Shown here in pieces: positions 28,236-37,832 of a stretch of 64,000 nucleotides of DNA. The translations under genes and the position numbers were made by a program. The DNA lies in NCBI GenBank assembly GCA_029817715.1, contig JARUPY010000116.1, positions 1 to 64,000 of the forward strand. Reading direction: 5' to 3'. The notes beneath the pieces were generated by a model that was given only the letters and a program-made list of their open reading frames with translations, did no database searches and was not told the DNA's origin. The number at the start of each line of letters is the position of its first letter. The stretch's first letter is position 1. This DNA comes from Melastoma dodecandrum. Its lineage: Eukaryota > Streptophyta > Magnoliopsida > Myrtales > Melastomataceae.

Positions 28236-28978
28236 CCGGAGCCCGACGTCACGCCGCCGAAGGTGCCGGGGAAGTCCGACAGCCACGACCAGTGGCTGAT
28301 CGGCCAGGAGACGACGAACGCGCGCCCGACCACGTCCCCGATCGGCACGAAGCCCTTCGACGGGGTGGCGGTCTGGAAGCGCGAGTCCTTCGAGTTGTAG
28401 CGGTTGTCGCCCATCACCCACAGCCGGTTCGCCGGCACCGTGACGTCGAAGGGCACGCCGGAGACCGCGCTGCTGCCGGGCGACAGCACGGCGTACGGCT
28501 CCTTGAGCGGCACCCCGTTCACGCTCATCTGCCCGAGCGCGTTGCAGCAGGTGACGTGATCGCCCGGCAGGCCGATGACGCGCTTCACGAGGTGGTCGTT
28601 CGCGTCCTGCGTCGACAGCCCGACGAGCGACAGGACCCACTCCCCGGCCACGGACACCGGGTCCGACGGGGCCGCCACCGCCGGGTCGCCGGTCAGCCAG
28701 CCGCCGGGGTCCTTGAACACGACCACGTCGCCGCGCTGCAGCGGGATCAGCCCGGGCACCAGCTCGTTCACGAGGATGCGGTCGCCGACCTGCAGCGTGT
28801 TCTGCATCGACCCGGACGGGATGAAGAACGACCTGATCAGGAACGTCTTGATGATGAACGACGCGAGGACCGCGACCACCACGATGACCCCGAGGTCCCG
28901 CACGAACCCGGCCGCGCCGCGGCTGGGCCGCCGCCCCTGACGCGCGGTGGCGTCGCGCGGAGGGCTCTGAACCATCAC
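28232..28978 (-). CDS. lepB: LepB, signal peptidase I
   Basis: 248 residues. One N-terminal membrane helix (LGVIVVVAVLASFIIKTFLI) anchors an extracytoplasmic catalytic domain with FFIPSGSMQNTLQVGDRILV (catalytic Ser), HLVKRVIGLPGDHV (catalytic Lys), and the late box VPANRLWVMGDNRYNSKDSR. It removes signal peptides from Sec- and Tat-exported proteins. A strong hairpin separates it from rplS upstream. Confidence 0.96.
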   Translation of the reverse strand: MMVQSPPRDATARQGRRPSRGAAGFVRDLGVIVVVAVLASFIIKTFLIRSFFIPSGSMQNTLQVGDRILVNELVPGLIPLQRGDVVVFKDPGGWLTGDPAVAAPSDPVSVAGEWVLSLVGLSTQDANDHLVKRVIGLPGDHVTCCNALGQMSVNGVPLKEPYAVLSPGSSAVSGVPFDVTVPANRLWVMGDNRYNSKDSRFQTATPSKGFVPIGDVVGRAFVVSWPISHWSWLSDFPGTFGGVTSGSG

Positions 28979-28994
28979 GCTCCCCGACGACGAA

Positions 28995-29027
28995 ACCGAC
29001 CGGCGCAGAGAATCTGCGCCGGTCGGT
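28995..29027 (-). terminator. rplS terminator, 15-bp perfect hairpin
   Basis: ACCGACCGGCGCAGA (28995-29009) pairs with TCTGCGCCGGTCGGT (29013-29027) around a 3-base loop, 30 bases after the rplS stop and 17 bases before the lepB start. It should cut or attenuate read-through into lepB. Confidence 0.75.
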
Positions 29028-29056
29028 CAGTGTACGTGCCGGGTCGAAGCCGGGGC

Positions 29057-29407
29057 TCAGCCCTCGCGCTTCTCCTTGATCTTCGCCTTCTTGCCGCGGA
29101 GTTCGCGGAGGTAGTACAGCTTGGCGCGGCGGACGTCACCACGGGTCACGACCTCGATGTGGTCGATGATCGGCGAGTGCACCGGGAAGGTGCGCTCCAC
29201 GCCCACCTGGAAGCTCACCTTGCGGACCGTGAAGGTCTCGCGCACGCCGGCACCCGAGCGGCGGATGACCGCGCCCTGGAAGACCTGGATGCGGCTGCGG
29301 TTGCCCTCGACGATGTTCACGTGCACCTTGACGGTGTCGCCGGGGCGGAAGTACGGGATGTCCGAACGGAGGTTCGCGGCATCGACCGCGTCGAGCAACT
29401 GGCTCAT
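29057..29407 (-). CDS. rplS: RplS, 50S ribosomal protein L19
   Basis: 116 residues, normal length: [60 protein letters not shown] and [20 protein letters not shown]. Complete in one frame. It is preceded by a 129-base leader with the CAGAATGG promoter motif. Confidence 0.98.
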   Translation of the reverse strand: MSQLLDAVDAANLRSDIPYFRPGDTVKVHVNIVEGNRSRIQVFQGAVIRRSGAGVRETFTVRKVSFQVGVERTFPVHSPIIDHIEVVTRGDVRRAKLYYLRELRGKKAKIKEKREG

Positions 29408-29535
29408 GAGGGCACTACTCCCTGGGCGCGCCGCCGGTCGGCCCGGTTCGGGGCGCTGCGATCAGCGCCGGGCGAGACGGTGCCGCAGGCTTGGAAGCGT
29501 CCCCCAGCGGCAGGAACGGCCCGCGGCACGATCGA

Positions 29536-29545
29536 CCATTCTGGC
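29536..29545 (-). promoter_or_regulatory. candidate -10 region of rplS (GCCAGAATGG)
   Basis: The minus-strand sequence GCCAGAATGGTCGATCGTGCC closely matches GGCAGAATGGCCGATCGGGTC upstream of rpsP (33064-33073) and GGCAGAATGGCC upstream of oleA (37758-37767). The conservation across three operons supports a promoter core. Confidence 0.45.
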
Positions 29546-29582
29546 ACACGTCGGACCCGTTCCCGGATCCGGGGAACGGGGG

Positions 29583-30055
29583 TCAGCCGTGGGAGGGCTT
29601 GATGACGATGTACTCGCCCGCATCGATCGGCGGACGGGGACCGGTCTGCGGCGGGCGACCGAACGCGGTCATCGTCTCCTGGACGCGGGCGCGGACGTCG
29701 CGGGCCAGGAGGGTCGCGCCGAGCCAGAACCCGCCGATCGCCGCGACGGCGGCGAGGAGGCCGAACCACGCGGTCGAGGGGGCCGAAGAAATCCGACGCC
29801 GATCACGCCGACCTGGAACGCCGCGAGCACACCGACGGCGGGGAGGTCGAGCGCGCGGGAGCGCCGCACGCCGGCGCGCGCCGTGAACAGCGCCGCGAGG
29901 GCCAGCTCGACCACCAGCACCACGGGCGCGAGCAGGATCACGCTGAGGAAGCCGCCGACGGACGCACCGAACACGGCGTACCCGAGCAGCAGCCAGAGGG
30001 GCAGGACGGCGGCGGCCGCGAACTGCCAGGCGAAGAACACCCGACGAAGAGCCAT
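29583..30055 (-). CDS. Small four-helix membrane protein, unrecognised (one frameshift)
   Basis: About 158 residues with four predicted helices: FFAWQFAAAAVLPLWLLLGY, SVILLAPVVLVVELALAALF, LPAVGVLAAFQVGVIGVGF and, after a shift near 29775, WFGLLAAVAAIGGFWLGATL. The tail ends DAGEYIVIKPSHG. I do not recognise a functional family. The start is uncertain: ATG 30055 lacks a ribosome-binding site, while ATG 30109 has GGGG at good spacing. Confidence 0.55.
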
Positions 30056-30191
30056 GGAGGGATCGTAGGCAGGCCCGGGTATCCAGGAGCGTCTGTTCGC
30101 CGGAGGCATAGGAACCCCTCAGCCCTCGTTCTGGACCGGGCCGCTCCCGCGCGCGATTAGGGTCTTCGGGGACATTTCGTCAGGAGGAACC

Positions 30192-30962
30192 GTGATCGAG
30201 CTGCGCACGCCCGCTGAGATCGAGGCGATGCGACCGGCCGGCCGGTTCGTCGCGGACGTGCTGGAGCGGCTCGCCGCCGAGGCGGCGGTGGGGGTGAACC
30301 TCCTGCAGCTCGACGCGATCGCGCACCGGATGATCCGCGACGCGGGCGCGGAGAGCTGCTACATCGACTACCACCCGTCGTTCGGCGCGATGCCGTTCGG
30401 CAAGGTGCTCTGCACCTCCGTCAACGACGCGGTGCTGCACGGCCTCCCCTACGACTACGCGCTCCAGGACGGCGACAACGTCAGCCTCGACTTCGCGGCG
30501 AGCGTCGACGGCTGGGTCGCGGACAGCGCGGTCACCGTGATCGTCGGCACGCCGCGCGCCGCCGACCAGCGGCTCATCGACACGACGCAGGTCGCGCTGG
30601 ACACGGCGATCCAGGTCGCGCGGCCGGGGTTCAAGCTCGGGGACGTCTCCGCGGCGATCGGTGGCGTCTGCCGGGCCGCGGGCTACTCCGTGAACCTCGA
30701 GTTCGGCGGCCACGGCGTGGGCCGCACGATGCACGGCGACCCGCACGTGCCGAACGACGGCCGCCCGCACCGCGGCCTGAAGCTGAAGCCGGGCCTCGTG
30801 ATCGCGGTCGAGCCGTGGCTGCTGGAGACCACGGACCGCATCGTCACCGACCCGGACGGCTGGACGCTCCGGAGCCAGGACGGCTCGCGCGGCGCGCACT
30901 CCGAGCACACGATCGCGATCACCGACGGGGACCCGATCGTCCTGACCCGGCGCGGCAGAGGA
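30192..30962 (+). CDS. map: Map, methionine aminopeptidase type I
   Basis: About 255 residues. It removes the initiator Met. The start GTG follows AGGAGGAACC. All five metal ligands are present: SLDFAASVDGWVADSAVTV (two Asp), EFGGHGVGRTMHGDPHVPN (His), VIAVEPWLL (Glu) and HSEHTIAITDGDP (Glu). The frame continues without a stop into antisense trmD, so the true end near 30945-30965 is probably hidden by one indel; the coordinate given is approximate. It is convergent with trmD and lies in place of the usual direct trmD-rplS junction. Confidence 0.92.
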
Positions 30963-31646
30963 TCAGGGCAGGAGGTCGGGGCAAACGCGGCGCGTGCGCT
31001 CCTCCGACTGCTCGCGGCGCCAGCGCGCGACCGCGCCGTGGTCGCCGGAGCGGAGGACCGCCGGCACCTCGCGGCCCCGCCACACGGCCGGCTTGGTGTA
31101 GCTCGGGTACTCGAGCAGACCGTCCTCGTGGCTCTCCTCGGTGAGGCTCTCCGGGTTGCCGATCACGCCGGGCAGGAGGCGCCCGACCGCCTCCACGATC
31201 GCCAGCACCGCGACCTCGCCGCCGTTCAGCACGAAGTCGCCGAGACTGATCTCGGCGATCCGGGCGCGGGCCGCCGTGTCGTCGACGACCCGCTGGTCGA
31301 TGCCCTCGTAGCGGCCGCAGCAGAAGATCAGCCGCGACTCCCCCGCCAGCGCCTTCGCCGCGCCCTGCGTGAACGGCGTCCCCGCCGGGGTCGGGAACAC
31401 GACGAGCGGGTCGTCGCCCTCCGCGAGGAGGCCGTCGAGGGTCTCGCCCCACGGCTCCGGCTTCATCACCATCCCCGCGCCGCCGCCGTACGGGGTGTCG
31501 TCGACGGTGCGGTGCCGGTCGTGCGTCGCGTCGCGGAGGTCGTGCACCCGTACGTCGAGGAGGCCCGTCGTGCGCGCCTTCCCGAGCAGCGAGACGTCGA
31601 GGGCGGCGAAGAGCTCGGGGAAGATCGTGACGACGTCGAGTCGCAC
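30963..31646 (-). CDS. trmD: TrmD, tRNA (guanine-N1)-methyltransferase
   Basis: About 227 residues. It methylates G37 in tRNAs using S-adenosylmethionine. The deep-knot SPOUT motifs are clear: [35 protein letters not shown] and [18 protein letters not shown]. It starts at GTG 31646, 1 base after the rimM stop. Complete in one frame. Confidence 0.97.
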   Translation of the reverse strand: MRLDVVTIFPELFAALDVSLLGKARTTGLLDVRVHDLRDATHDRHRTVDDTPYGGGAGMVMKPEPWGETLDGLLAEGDDPLVVFPTPAGTPFTQGAAKALAGESRLIFCCGRYEGIDQRVVDDTAARARIAEISLGDFVLNGGEVAVLAIVEAVGRLLPGVIGNPESLTEESHEDGLLEYPSYTKPAVWRGREVPAVLRSGDHGAVARWRREQSEERTRRVCPDLLP

Positions 31647-31647
31647 G

Positions 31648-32259
31648 TCAGGCCTTGTCGGCGGCCTGCGACGCGCCTGCGGGCTCCGGTTCCTCCGGCA
31701 GCGCCTCGAACAGGCCCTCCGGCGGCGTGACGACGACCCGGCCGCCGTCCACATCGACCTCGGGCACGATCGCGCCCACGAACGGCACGAGGACCTCGCG
31801 CCCGTCGACCACGACGACCAGCAGGTCCTGCGCCGGGAGGTGCTCCAGGCGGTCGATCACGCCGACGGTCGCGCCGTCGCGCACGACGTCGAGGCCGACC
31901 AGCTGGTGGTCGTACCAGGCGTCCGGCTCCGCGGCCTCCTCCGGGTCCTGGTCGACCCAGAGGATCGCCTTGACGAGGCTCTCCGCCGCGGTGCGGTCGG
32001 CGACGTCGGCGAAGAAGCCGACCGGCATGCCGTTGTACCAGCGGAGCTCGGCGAGCTCGATGCGCTTGCCGTGCCAGGGCGACTCCTCCGGCACCTGGAG
32101 GGAGAACGACGCCCGGGGGGTGAACCGCCGGTCGGGGTCGTCGGTGTAGAGCTCGAGCTTCAGTCCGCCCTTGAGGCCGTGGGCCTTCGTGAGCCGCCCG
32201 ACCCGCAGCTGCGTCTGCGCGGAGCGGTTGCGTCCCCGGGCCCGATCGACGGAGGCCAC
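31648..32259 (-). CDS. rimM: RimM, 16S rRNA processing protein
   Basis: 203 residues. It assists maturation of the 30S head with S19. The N-terminal beta barrel carries [20 protein letters not shown], and the PRC-barrel carries [20 protein letters not shown] and [20 protein letters not shown]. It lies between khpA and trmD, with spacing of 1-2 bases on both sides. Confidence 0.96.
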   Translation of the reverse strand: MASVDRARGRNRSAQTQLRVGRLTKAHGLKGGLKLELYTDDPDRRFTPRASFSLQVPEESPWHGKRIELAELRWYNGMPVGFFADVADRTAAESLVKAILWVDQDPEEAAEPDAWYDHQLVGLDVVRDGATVGVIDRLEHLPAQDLLVVVVDGREVLVPFVGAIVPEVDVDGGRVVVTPPEGLFEALPEEPEPAGASQAADKA

Positions 32260-32261
32260 CG

Positions 32262-32498
32262 TCAGCGGTCGACGTCGACGACGTCGACGCGGACCCGGCG
32301 GCCGTCGGCCAGCGCGCCGATGACGGTCCGCAGCGCCTTCGCGGTCCGTCCCGAGCGGCCGATGACGCGACCGAGGTCGACGGGGTCGACCCGCACCTCC
32401 AGCACCTCGCCACGGGGTGAGCCGTGCGACGCGACGCGGACCTCGTCCGGGTTGTCGACGATCCCCTTGACGAGGTGCAGGAGGGCGGATTCGAGCAT
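32262..32498 (-). CDS. khpA: KhpA, KH-domain RNA-binding protein
   Basis: 78 residues. The KH fold shows LVKGIVDNPDEVRV and DLGRVIGRSGRTAKALRTVI, with the GxxG loop GRSG. It usually lies between rpsP and rimM in Gram-positives and acts as an RNA chaperone with KhpB. It lies 1 base after the rpsP stop. Confidence 0.95.
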   Translation of the reverse strand: MLESALLHLVKGIVDNPDEVRVASHGSPRGEVLEVRVDPVDLGRVIGRSGRTAKALRTVIGALADGRRVRVDVVDVDR

Positions 32499-32499
32499 G

Positions 32500-32931
32500 T
32501 CAGTCGTTCTCGGCCGTCTCGGACGTCTCCGGCTCGGCGTCGGTCGTCGCCTCGGCGGCGGGCTCCTCGGCGGGCGCCGGCGCGGCCTTCGGGCGGACGA
32601 CGGAGGCCTTCTTGGCGTCGGGCGCGAACGCGACCTTCTCGCCCTTGACCTCGACCGTGCTCTTGGCGTTCTTCTCGCCCTTGAACGTGCCCCAGTCACC
32701 CGTGAGCTTCAGCAGCGCGGCGACCTGCTCGGTCGGCTGGGCGCCGACGCCGAGCCAGTACAGGGCGCGGGCGGAGTCGATCTGGATGACGGAGGGGTGC
32801 TCGGTCGGGTGGTACTGACCGATCTCCTCGATCACGCGACCGTCGCGCTTCGTGCGCGAGTCGGCGACGACGACGCGGTAGTAGGGGGCCCGGATCTTGC
32901 CGAGCCGCTTCAGGCGGATCTTGACAGCCAC
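32500..32931 (-). CDS. rpsP: RpsP, 30S ribosomal protein S16 with Ala/Glu-rich tail
   Basis: 143 residues. The N-terminal S16 core reads [37 protein letters not shown] and [20 protein letters not shown]. About 50 extra residues rich in Ala, Glu, Thr and Pro follow; such tails are frequent in Micrococcales. Start GTG 32931. It heads the rpsP-khpA-rimM-trmD operon, with a leader of about 133 bases and the CAGAATGG promoter motif. Confidence 0.96.
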   Translation of the reverse strand: MAVKIRLKRLGKIRAPYYRVVVADSRTKRDGRVIEEIGQYHPTEHPSVIQIDSARALYWLGVGAQPTEQVAALLKLTGDWGTFKGEKNAKSTVEVKGEKVAFAPDAKKASVVRPKAAPAPAEEPAAEATTDAEPETSETAEND

Positions 32932-33063
32932 AGTTCGTGGTTCCTCACGTGAGTCGATGCGTTGACGATCCGTGCTGCCGAGTGCGTGGGGCACAGACGG
33001 CGACGGACCAAGATGTCCATCCGCGAGCCTGATTAGAGGGTCGAAGCGCGCGGACCCGATCGG

Positions 33064-33073
33064 CCATTCTGCC
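33064..33073 (-). promoter_or_regulatory. candidate -10 region of rpsP operon (GGCAGAATGG)
   Basis: Minus-strand GGCAGAATGGCCGATCGGGTC; it matches the rplS motif in 17 of 20 positions including the downstream CGATCG. The 193-base gap 32932-33124 contains no gene. Confidence 0.45.
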
Positions 33074-33124
33074 AGACGCGGAGCGGGCTTGGGGACGCGG
33101 CTCCGCCCCGTCCGGCGCGTCCCG

Positions 33125-34102
33125 TCAGCGGGGCGCGCCCGCGTGGTGCGCGGCGAGGCGGCGGAGGCCCTCCGTCACGCCGACCTCCGGCTCCCAGTCG
33201 AGGTCGCGCCTCGTGCGGCGGAGGTCGAACCAGTGCGCCGTCGAGAGCTGCTCGGCGAGGAAGCGGGTCATCGGGGGCTCGTCCGCGCCGGGACGGACCC
33301 GCCACAGCGCCTCCACCACGGACCCCGCTGCGCGTGCGACGGCTGCCGGCACGTGGCGGGACGGCGGCGTGATCCCGGCCGCGTCGCAGAAGCCGGCGAG
33401 CAGCTCGGCGATCGGCCGGGGCTCCCCGGACGTGAGCACGTAGGCGTTGCCGTGCACGCGCTCCGCCGCGTCGAGCGCGGCCCGGATGCCGGACACGGCG
33501 TCGTCGAGGTAGGTGCTGTCGACGAGCGCGGCGCCGGAGCCGACGAGCGGCAGGCGCCCTGACGCCGCCCGCGCCTGGATCCGCGCGACGAGCTGCGGGT
33601 CGCCGGGTCCCCACACGATGTGCGGGCGCACCGCCACGACCGCGAACCCCGGCGCGTCCGCCCCGAGCGCGGCGAGCTCGCCCGCCGCCTTGGTGCGTGC
33701 GTAGGCGCCGTGCGCCCGCTCGGGCTGCGCCGGAGGCGCGTCCTCCCCCACGATCGCCGCGCCGGTGTGCGCGACCGAGGGCGACGAGACGAACACGAAG
33801 CGCGTCGCGCCGGCGCGCTTCGCGGCCTTCACGAGCCGGCGGGTCCCGTCGATGTTCACAGCCACGAAGTCCGTCGCTTCGCCGGCGAAGGACCCCTTCG
33901 CGGCGAGGTGGACCACGGCGTCGACGCCCTCGACGGCGCGCTCGACCGCCGGCTGCTCGGTCACGGAGCCGAGCACGTCCTCCGCGCCGTCCACGCCGCT
34001 CGGTCGCCGCTGCAGGGTGCGGACCGCGTGGCCCGCGGCGAGCAGGTCCCGGGCGACCGCGGAGCCGAGCCACCCGCTGGCGCCGGTGACGAGGGTCTTC
34101 AC
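33125..34102 (-). CDS. oleD: OleD, NAD(P)-dependent 2-alkyl-3-ketoalkanoate reductase
   Basis: 325 residues of the short-chain/3-beta-hydroxysteroid dehydrogenase type. [20 protein letters not shown] is the nucleotide-binding GxxGxxG; VFVSSPSV (Ser) and [10 protein letters not shown] (Tyr-x3-Lys) form the active site. In olefin synthesis OleD reduces the beta-keto acid made by OleA. GTG 34102 overlaps the oleBC stop as GTGA, which ties it to that pathway. The assignment rests on family plus operon context; alone, the protein could be any extended SDR. Confidence 0.88.
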   Translation of the reverse strand: MKTLVTGASGWLGSAVARDLLAAGHAVRTLQRRPSGVDGAEDVLGSVTEQPAVERAVEGVDAVVHLAAKGSFAGEATDFVAVNIDGTRRLVKAAKRAGATRFVFVSSPSVAHTGAAIVGEDAPPAQPERAHGAYARTKAAGELAALGADAPGFAVVAVRPHIVWGPGDPQLVARIQARAASGRLPLVGSGAALVDSTYLDDAVSGIRAALDAAERVHGNAYVLTSGEPRPIAELLAGFCDAAGITPPSRHVPAAVARAAGSVVEALWRVRPGADEPPMTRFLAEQLSTAHWFDLRRTRRDLDWEPEVGVTEGLRRLAAHHAGAPR

Positions 34103-36686
34103 GGCTCCCCCACCGGCCCGCCCGCGAGCACGCCGTCGGCCCAGCGCGCGACACGGGCGCGGTCGATCTTCGCGTTGTGGCGGATGTCGGTCGACAGCGC
34201 GGGCACGGCCAGGACCGCGGCCACCGGGCGCCCGACCTCCGCGCGCACCGCCGCGGCGAGCGCGGGAGACGCGAGCGGCCCGTCCTCGCCCTCGGCGACG
34301 ACGACGAGCTGCTGGGTCCCCCTCGGCCCGACGCCGACCGCCGCCGCCCTGGGCGCGCCGGCGCGCTGGGCGGCGAGCTCGATGCCGACGGGGGTGAGCA
34401 CGCCGTCCGGGGTCGTGATGACGTGCGGGAGGCGCCCCTCGACCCAGAGCCGCCCGTCGAGGTCGAGGTGACCGACGTCGCCCGTCCGGTGCCACGGCGC
34501 CTCCGGCGTCCCCGCTCGCGCGGCCGCGTCCGTGCGCCAGAGGCGGTCGTAGCCCGCCAGCATGTGGGGCGCCGAGACCTGAATCTCGCCGGTCACGTCC
34601 GCACCCGTGGTCGGGGCTCCCGTGGCGCGGCCGTCGGGGTCGAGCGGAGCGATCCGCACCGAGACGCCGGGGACCGGGCTCCCGACGCAGACGCCGGACC
34701 CCGCGCCGACCGCGGCGATGGTCTCCCGGTCGATGTCCGCGACGAGCAGCGACTCCGTCATGCCGTACGGGGTGTGGAGGGAGGCGTGCCGCAGCACCGA
34801 CTGCGCGCGGTCGAGCAGCGGCTCCCCCACCGGCGCACCGACCGTGAGCACCAGCCGGACGCCGTCGAAGGCCGCCGGGCCGGTCGCGGTCGCCAGCACG
34901 TTCGTCAGGGCGGCCGGCGACAGGAACACGGTGTCCGCATCGACCGCCGCGACCGCGGCGGCGAGCGCGTCCGCGGTGAGCGTGGACGGCTTCGTGACGT
35001 CCATGTCCGGTACCACCGTGCGGCAGCCGAACGCGGGGGCCGAACAGCACGAACGGCGCGAAGCCGGCGACCGTCGCGCTCTCCGGGCCCAGGTCGAAAC
35101 CGCGCGGTGATCGCGTCGCGCACCGCGGCGAGGCCGCCCTGCGTGTAGCGGACGCCCTTGGCGGGCCCGGTGGAACCGGAGGTGAAGAGCACCGCCGCGA
35201 GGTCCTCCGCCGCCGGCTCGGGCGGCAGGGCGCGGCCCCGGCCGAGGCGTGCCAGCTGCGGCAGCGTGTGCTGCACGCCGAGCGCTGCCCGCGCCGGCCC
35301 CGGGAGGCCGCTCGCCGCGATCCGGACGCCGGGCCAGCCGAGCGCCCTCGCGGCGGCGAGCGCGGTCGGGATGCCGATGATCCAGTCGGGTCGCGCGCCC
35401 TTGACCGCTCGGGTCAGACCCTGCACGCCGAGGCCGGCGTCGGCCACGACGATCACCGCGCCGATCCGGAGGCACGCGAACGCGGCGGCGAGCAGGTCCG
35501 CGCCCGGCGGCACGAGGAGGGAGACCCGGTCGCCTGGCCGCACCCCCACCGCGTCGAGGCCGGCCGCGAGCTCGCGGATCCGGCGCGCCAGCAGGTGCCA
35601 CGGGATGCGGCGCTCGGCGACCCCGGTCAGCTCGACGAGCGCGGGCGCGGTGTCCTCCGCCCGGGCGTCGACCGCCGCCCAGAGCGGGCGGAACGGGCCG
35701 GAGGCCTCGACCGGTGTCGTGGCGCGAGCCGGCGTGGGCCCCGCCACCCAGTCGAGCACGGCGCCGGCGACGTCCGCGTCCTCCGGCAGCAGGTGCCCCG
35801 CGCCCTCGAAGCGGTGCACGGCCGCGTGCGGCATCCGCCGCATCAGGTCGTGCAGGTAGCGCTCCTGGAACACCGGGTCGCGCGGTCCCCAGAGCAGCAG
35901 CGCCGGCACGTCGAGCGTCGCGAGCCCCGCGGCGATCGCGTCGACCGGGCCGGTGCTCACGTGGTCCGGCGTCGAGGGGATGTCCGCCACGAAGTCCCGG
36001 ATCCCCTCCCGCCGCGCCGCACTGCCGTAGGGGCTGCGGAACGCGGCCCGCACGGCGCGGTCCAGCCTCGGGTGCGCGATGCCCATCGTGATGTCGAGGA
36101 ACGCCGTCGTGTGCTCGGTGCCGAACGCGGCGGCCGCGAGCGCCGCCTTGAGCGCCGCGGGCAGCGCCTGGTGCCCGTCGACCGCGGTGTTCGTGAGGAC
36201 GAGGCCGGCGAGGACCTCGCGGTGCGCGAGCGCCCAGCCGGAGACGATCACGCCACCCCAGTCGTGCCCCAGCGCGACGACCCGCGGGCCGAGGTCGAGC
36301 AGGTCCGTCAGCGCCCCGAGGTCCCGGACGCGGTCGGCGACGTGCCGAACGGCGCCGGTGCGCTCGGACCACCCCATCTCGAGCTGGTCGACGGCGACAA
36401 CGCGCCACGCGGGCTCGCCCGCGCGGGCCCGGTCGACCGACGCCTGCGCGAGGTGCCGCCAGAGGTAGCTCCAGGTGGGGTTGCCGTGCACCGCGAGGAT
36501 CGTGCCGACCGGCTCGATCCCCAGCCGCGCCAGCTCGCCTCCGGTGTCCAGGAGGTGCTGCACGACCTCGCGCCCGGTGAGGGCGTCCTGCACCAGGACG
36601 TGGCGAGACCAGGCGGGGTCGAGCCCGGGGAGGTTCGCAGGCGGCCCCTCCAGGGCCTCGGGACGGCTCGGCTCGGCCGCGATCAC
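34099..36686 (-). CDS. oleBC: OleBC fusion: beta-lactone decarboxylase and beta-lactone synthetase (two frameshifts)
   Basis: Residues 1 to about 310 form a haloalkane-dehalogenase-type hydrolase (OleB): LAVHGNPTWSYLWRHL, ALGHDWGGVIVSGWAL with the nucleophile Asp, and FEGAGHLLPEDADV with the catalytic His. OleB decarboxylates the beta-lactone to a cis-olefin. The rest is an AMP-binding enzyme (OleC) with AVLFTSGSTGPAKGVRYTQG, HTPYGMTESLLVADID, HRTGDVGHLDLDGRLWVEGR and HNAKIDRARVARW. OleC makes the beta-lactone from the beta-hydroxy acid with ATP. OleB-OleC fusions are known in actinobacteria such as Micrococcus. Frame shifts near 35097 and 35040 look like two extra bases. GTG 36686 overlaps the oleA stop. 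Confidence 0.9.
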
Positions 36687-37705
36687 CACGCCAGTTCGAG
36701 CATCGAGGTGTTGATGCCGCTGCCGATGCCGCAGAGCAGCACGCGCTCGCCCTTCTGCAGCTTCTCCGACTCGGCCGCGAGCGTGATCGGGATCGATGCC
36801 GACCCGACGTTGCCGTAGGTGGGGTACGTGGTCGGCACGCGCTCCGGGTCGATGTCCGCGATCTTCACGAACGCGGCCGTGTGGGCGCTCGACACCTGAT
36901 GCATGATGTAGCGGTCCATGTCGGACCAGTTCCAGTCGCGCTTCGCCTCGTTCCAGGCGGCCTGCGCCAGTTCCATCCCGCGGCGCAGCAGCGACTTCGA
37001 GTCCGTCGTCATGCCGTCCATCGACCCGATGCAGAGCTCGTTCCACTCGGTCGCCGCGCGCGTCACGCCGCCGAGCATGCGGTGGCCCTCCGGGTGCTGG
37101 TCCGCCCGGCCGAGCACCGCGGCGGCCGCTCCGGAGCCGAGGGTCAGGCTCGCGAACTGGTTCATGAACTCCTCCCGGTCCGCGACGTCGGACTGGGCCA
37201 GGCGCTCGATGGTGGTGCGCTGCATTCGGTCGACGTCCTCGCCGTCGATGACCATCGCGTAGTCGACCTGGCCGGCGTCGATGAGGCCGGCCGCGAGGTT
37301 CAAGCCGTTCACGAACCCGAGGCACGCGTTCGAGATGTCGAAGTTGATCGCGGAGGTCGGCAGCCCGAGGCCGTGGTGGAGGCGCGTCGCGACCGACGGC
37401 TCGAGGTGCTCCTTGGTGATGGAGGTGTTGATGAGCAGGCCGATGGAGGACGCCTCCACCCCCGCGGTGCGGAGCGCCTGCTCCCCCGCCTGCACGGTCG
37501 CCTCGTGCGAGCCGAGCGGGCCCCAGTTGCGGCGCTCGATCACGCCGGCCACCCGCTCGAGCAGGCCGACGGGGAGGCGCAGGCGCTTCAGGATCGGCTC
37601 GAGCTTGCGCTCGATCTCGACCGACGTCGTGACCAGCGGGCCGAGCACGCTCGAGACCGACAGCAGTGAGACGTTGCGGTAGGTCGAGGTGGCATTGCCG
37701 TTCAC
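36683..37705 (-). CDS. oleA: OleA, thiolase-type acyl-CoA condensing enzyme
   Basis: 340 residues of the KAS III-like thiolase family. OleA joins two fatty acyl-CoAs head-to-head without decarboxylation. NFDISNACLGFVNGLNLAAG has the catalytic Cys (about residue 128), TKEHLEPSVATRLHHGLGLP has the Glu (about 102) that acts as the base across the dimer in OleA, YIMHQVSSAH has the His, and TYPTYGNVGSASIP the Asn. That Glu-Pro-Ser motif separates OleA from FabH. The start is GTG 37705, with a CAGAATGG promoter-like motif about 55 bases upstream. First gene of oleA-oleBC-oleD. Confidence 0.92.
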   Translation of the reverse strand: MNGNATSTYRNVSLLSVSSVLGPLVTTSVEIERKLEPILKRLRLPVGLLERVAGVIERRNWGPLGSHEATVQAGEQALRTAGVEASSIGLLINTSITKEHLEPSVATRLHHGLGLPTSAINFDISNACLGFVNGLNLAAGLIDAGQVDYAMVIDGEDVDRMQRTTIERLAQSDVADREEFMNQFASLTLGSGAAAAVLGRADQHPEGHRMLGGVTRAATEWNELCIGSMDGMTTDSKSLLRRGMELAQAAWNEAKRDWNWSDMDRYIMHQVSSAHTAAFVKIADIDPERVPTTYPTYGNVGSASIPITLAAESEKLQKGERVLLCGIGSGINTSMLELAW

Positions 37706-37757
37706 GCGCGCTCCAGTGGAGGAAGAGGGGACGCGCGACGCTCGCGCAGACCGGTGG

Positions 37758-37767
37758 CCATTCTGCC
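37758..37767 (-). promoter_or_regulatory. candidate -10 region of the ole operon (GGCAGAATGG)
   Basis: Minus-strand GGCAGAATGGCC, the same 12 bases as upstream of rpsP, 53 bases before the oleA start. It lies in the divergent region between oleA and ybdK. Confidence 0.4.
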
Positions 37768-37832
37768 TGCTCCCGACCGAGAACGACGCCCGCCCCGGGG
37801 ACCCCACGGGCTGCGGATACCCGTCTGCCAGG

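Noticed and set aside
30963..31730. C-terminal extension of map through antisense trmD
   Set aside because: No Map family member has it, and trmD is perfect on the other strand; a hidden stop near 30950 due to one indel is far more likely.
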